Shown piece by piece: positions 62,480 to 64,000 of a stretch of 64,000 nucleotides of DNA. Under the pieces are notes generated by a model. That model was given only the letters and a program-made list of their open reading frames with translations, had not been told where the DNA came from and did not search any database. Within the stretch, counting starts at the first letter, position 1. The number at the start of each line of letters is the position of its first letter. Position numbers and translations under genes: made by a program. Origin of the DNA: Henriciella marina DSM 19595 (lineage in GTDB: Bacteria; Pseudomonadota; Alphaproteobacteria; Caulobacterales; Hyphomonadaceae); contig NZ_AQXT01000002.1 in NCBI RefSeq assembly GCF_000376805.1, forward strand, positions 2,170,001-2,234,000. The letters are read 5' to 3'.

Positions 62480-64000
62480 TTATAGGCTCAAGAGTTCCGG
62501 ATCGCCACCCTGCGCGGTAATATCGATCGTCACGACCCGTTCGGTGGCAAACCGCAGCATGTAGTGCGGGCCGCCAGCCTTGGGGCCGGTTCCGGACAGG
62601 CCCTCGCCGCCAAAGGGCTGAACGCCGACAACGGCCCCCGTCATGGACCGGTTCACATAGGTGTTCCCGGCTTTGACGACATCGCGGACTTTCCTTGCAA
62701 AACTGTCGAGGCGCGAGTGAACACCGAGCGTCAGACCGTAACCCTTCGCCTGCAGCGCTGTGCCCACTGACGCGATCTCGTCCGGGTCATAGCGCAGGAC
62801 GTGTAGCACAGGGCCGAACGTCTCTTTCTCAATCTGGTCAATCGAGTTGAGCTCAATGATGGCCGGACCGAAGAAATGGCCGCCGTCTGGCGCGGCGAGC
62901 TTTTTGGCCACCGTCGCTTCGACTTCGATGCGCGCCATATAGGCATGCAGCATGTCGCAGGCCTCGCCGTCGATGACGGGGCCGATATCGGTGTCGGCGC
63001 TACCTGGATCACCGATCTTCAACTCATCCATGGCGCCTTTGAGCCCTTCCAGGATGAAGTCGGCGGTATCCTTTGGCAGGAATAGAAGCCGAAGCGCCGA
63101 ACAACGTTGCCCGGCTGATCCGAAAGCTGACACCAGCACATCGTCGATAACCTGCTCGCGCAGCGCAGTCGTGTCGACGAACATGGCGTTCAGGCCGCCC
63201 GTTTCGGCGATCAGCGGGATAATAGGCCCGGGGCGGTCTGCCAGTGTCTTGTTGATAAGACGGGCGGTATCGGTGCCCCCGGTAAAGCAGACGCCAGAAA
63301 CACGTGGGTCTTTGGTGAGCTTTGCGCCGACCGTCTCGCCGCGGCCCGGCAGTAATTGAAGCGCACCGCCCGGAAGACCAGCCTCCTGAAAGATGCGGAC
63401 AGCTTCATATGCAATCAGCGGCGCCTGTTCAGCTGGCTTTGCAATTACGGTATTACCCGCACCAAGCGCTGCCGTGATCTGGCCCGTGAAGATCGCCAGC
63501 GGGAAATTCCATGGCGAGATACAGGCAAACACGCCGCGCCCGTGAAGGGAGATGTGATTGGTTTCACCCGCAGGGCCCGGCAGGCGTGTGGCACCTTCAA
63601 ATTGCTCCTCGGCCTGCACGGCATAATAGCGGCAGAAATCGACCGCCTCACGTACTTCGGCAATGCCGTCGCCGAACGTCTTGCCAGCTTCTTCCGCCAT
63701 CAGCGCGACGAGGCGGTCCATATTGGCCTCTAGCGCATCGCCCATGTCGGAGATGATCTTCGCCCGTTTGCCGCCACCGAGCTGGTCCCATTCCGCCTGG
63801 AATTTGACGGCGGCGTCGAGGGCGGCATCGACATCTGCCTCGCTTGCCTCAACCACGGTTCCAAGTCTGCGGGAGGTATCCGCCGGGGCGAACACATCCG
63901 CGCCGCCTTTGGTCTTGGCGGCTCCAGAGATGATCGGTCCTGCCACCAGGGCGCTGCCCTCGCGAAGCCTGGCGACATGATCTTCCAGCACCTTGCGTTC
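62480..64000 (-). CDS. putA: Proline utilization protein, C-terminal P5C dehydrogenase part (partial)
   Basis: The frame stays open past the right edge (ERKVLED before the first internal start), so 506 C-terminal residues are seen. The aldehyde dehydrogenase part has ISPWNFPLAIFTGQITAALG, IAETGGLNAMF (catalytic Glu) and GSAGQRCSALRLLF (catalytic Cys). It ends with LRFATERVVTIDITAQGGDPELLSL, given in part, the family's C-terminal signature. It converts glutamate semialdehyde (P5C) to glutamate. In full-length PutA this follows a proline dehydrogenase domain, expected outside the window. Confidence 0.9.
   Translation of the reverse strand, partial: ERKVLEDHVARLREGSALVAGPIISGAAKTKGGADVFAPADTSRRLGTVVEASEADVDAALDAAVKFQAEWDQLGGGKRAKIISDMGDALEANMDRLVALMAEEAGKTFGDGIAEVREAVDFCRYYAVQAEEQFEGATRLPGPAGETNHISLHGRGVFACISPWNFPLAIFTGQITAALGAGNTVIAKPAEQAPLIAYEAVRIFQEAGLPGGALQLLPGRGETVGAKLTKDPRVSGVCFTGGTDTARLINKTLADRPGPIIPLIAETGGLNAMFVDTTALREQVIDDVLVSAFGSAGQRCSALRLLFLPKDTADFILEGLKGAMDELKIGDPGSADTDIGPVIDGEACDMLHAYMARIEVEATVAKKLAAPDGGHFFGPAIIELNSIDQIEKETFGPVLHVLRYDPDEIASVGTALQAKGYGLTLGVHSRLDSFARKVRDVVKAGNTYVNRSMTGAVVGVQPFGGEGLSGTGPKAGGPHYMLRFATERVVTIDITAQGGDPELLSL

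Overview
The window is a GC-rich (by eye roughly 60%), gene-dense stretch of an alphaproteobacterial chromosome. Several genes are markers of that class: a DUF1150 protein, a TIGR02300 protein with FYDLNK, a DUF4167 protein, and the order tRNA-Ala / TIGR02300 / aroA / cmk / rpsA / ihfB. A Hyphomonadaceae- or Caulobacterales-like marine bacterium fits best, but the placement is inference. Both ends cut genes: pnp on the left (3' part only) and putA on the right (3' part only, minus strand). No phage, insertion sequence, rRNA operon or CRISPR array was seen.

Layout. 1-5 kb: pnp, two CAP-domain exported proteins flanking uridine kinase, and two short-chain dehydrogenase-type genes. 5-8 kb: a more accessory-looking patch with a membrane-anchored TPR protein, a REP-like palindrome pair, an orphan YjhX-type toxin, an AsnC/Lrp fragment and an EF-hand protein. 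8-14.6 kb: fabA and fabI without fabB, an SH3-like protein, a 2-hydroxyacid dehydrogenase, an S9 peptidase, DUF1150 and a flavin reductase. 14.8-23.8 kb: tRNA-Ala, TIGR02300, aroA, cmk, rpsA, ihfB and mscL, with macro-domain, polytopic membrane and cysteine-desulfhydrase genes inserted between aroA and cmk. 24-28.4 kb: a zinc locus (DUF3299, ABC permease, ABC ATPase, DUF2796, divergent ZIP transporter) around a Zur-like palindrome. 29.7-33.7 kb: a GtrB/GtrA/GT-C-like surface glycosylation set in which GtrA is fused to a methyltransferase. 33.7-39.98 kb: AMP nucleosidase, tyrosine phosphatase, and a FecA-like receptor divergent from a UMF1 transporter across two Fur-box-like sites. 40-47.7 kb: two TadE-type pseudopilins, ispG, a DUF1254/DUF1214 pair, an acyltransferase divergent from a membrane LytTR regulator, a CE15-like hydrolase and a MAPEG protein. 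47.8-50.7 kb: prfA-prmC and a DUF4167 protein. 50.8-59.7 kb: nrdB and nrdA, about 6 kb apart, each with an NrdR-box-like site; between them lie two LpxR-like outer-membrane proteins and a second zinc locus (small His/Cys protein plus ZnuD-like receptor) with a Zur-like site. 60-64 kb: serine hydrolase, small anchored protein, DUF3298 lipoprotein, putA.

How they work together. Two loci 27 kb apart appear to form one zinc-starvation regulon: an outer-membrane receptor, a periplasmic zinc protein, an ABC system and a ZIP permease. The Fur-type sites suggest iron control of the FecA-like receptor and perhaps the MFS exporter. The split nrd genes appear co-regulated by NrdR. The remainder is mainly housekeeping (translation, shikimate, fatty acid, isoprenoid and nucleotide metabolism) plus envelope functions. 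All family calls were made by reading sequence motifs; no database search was run.
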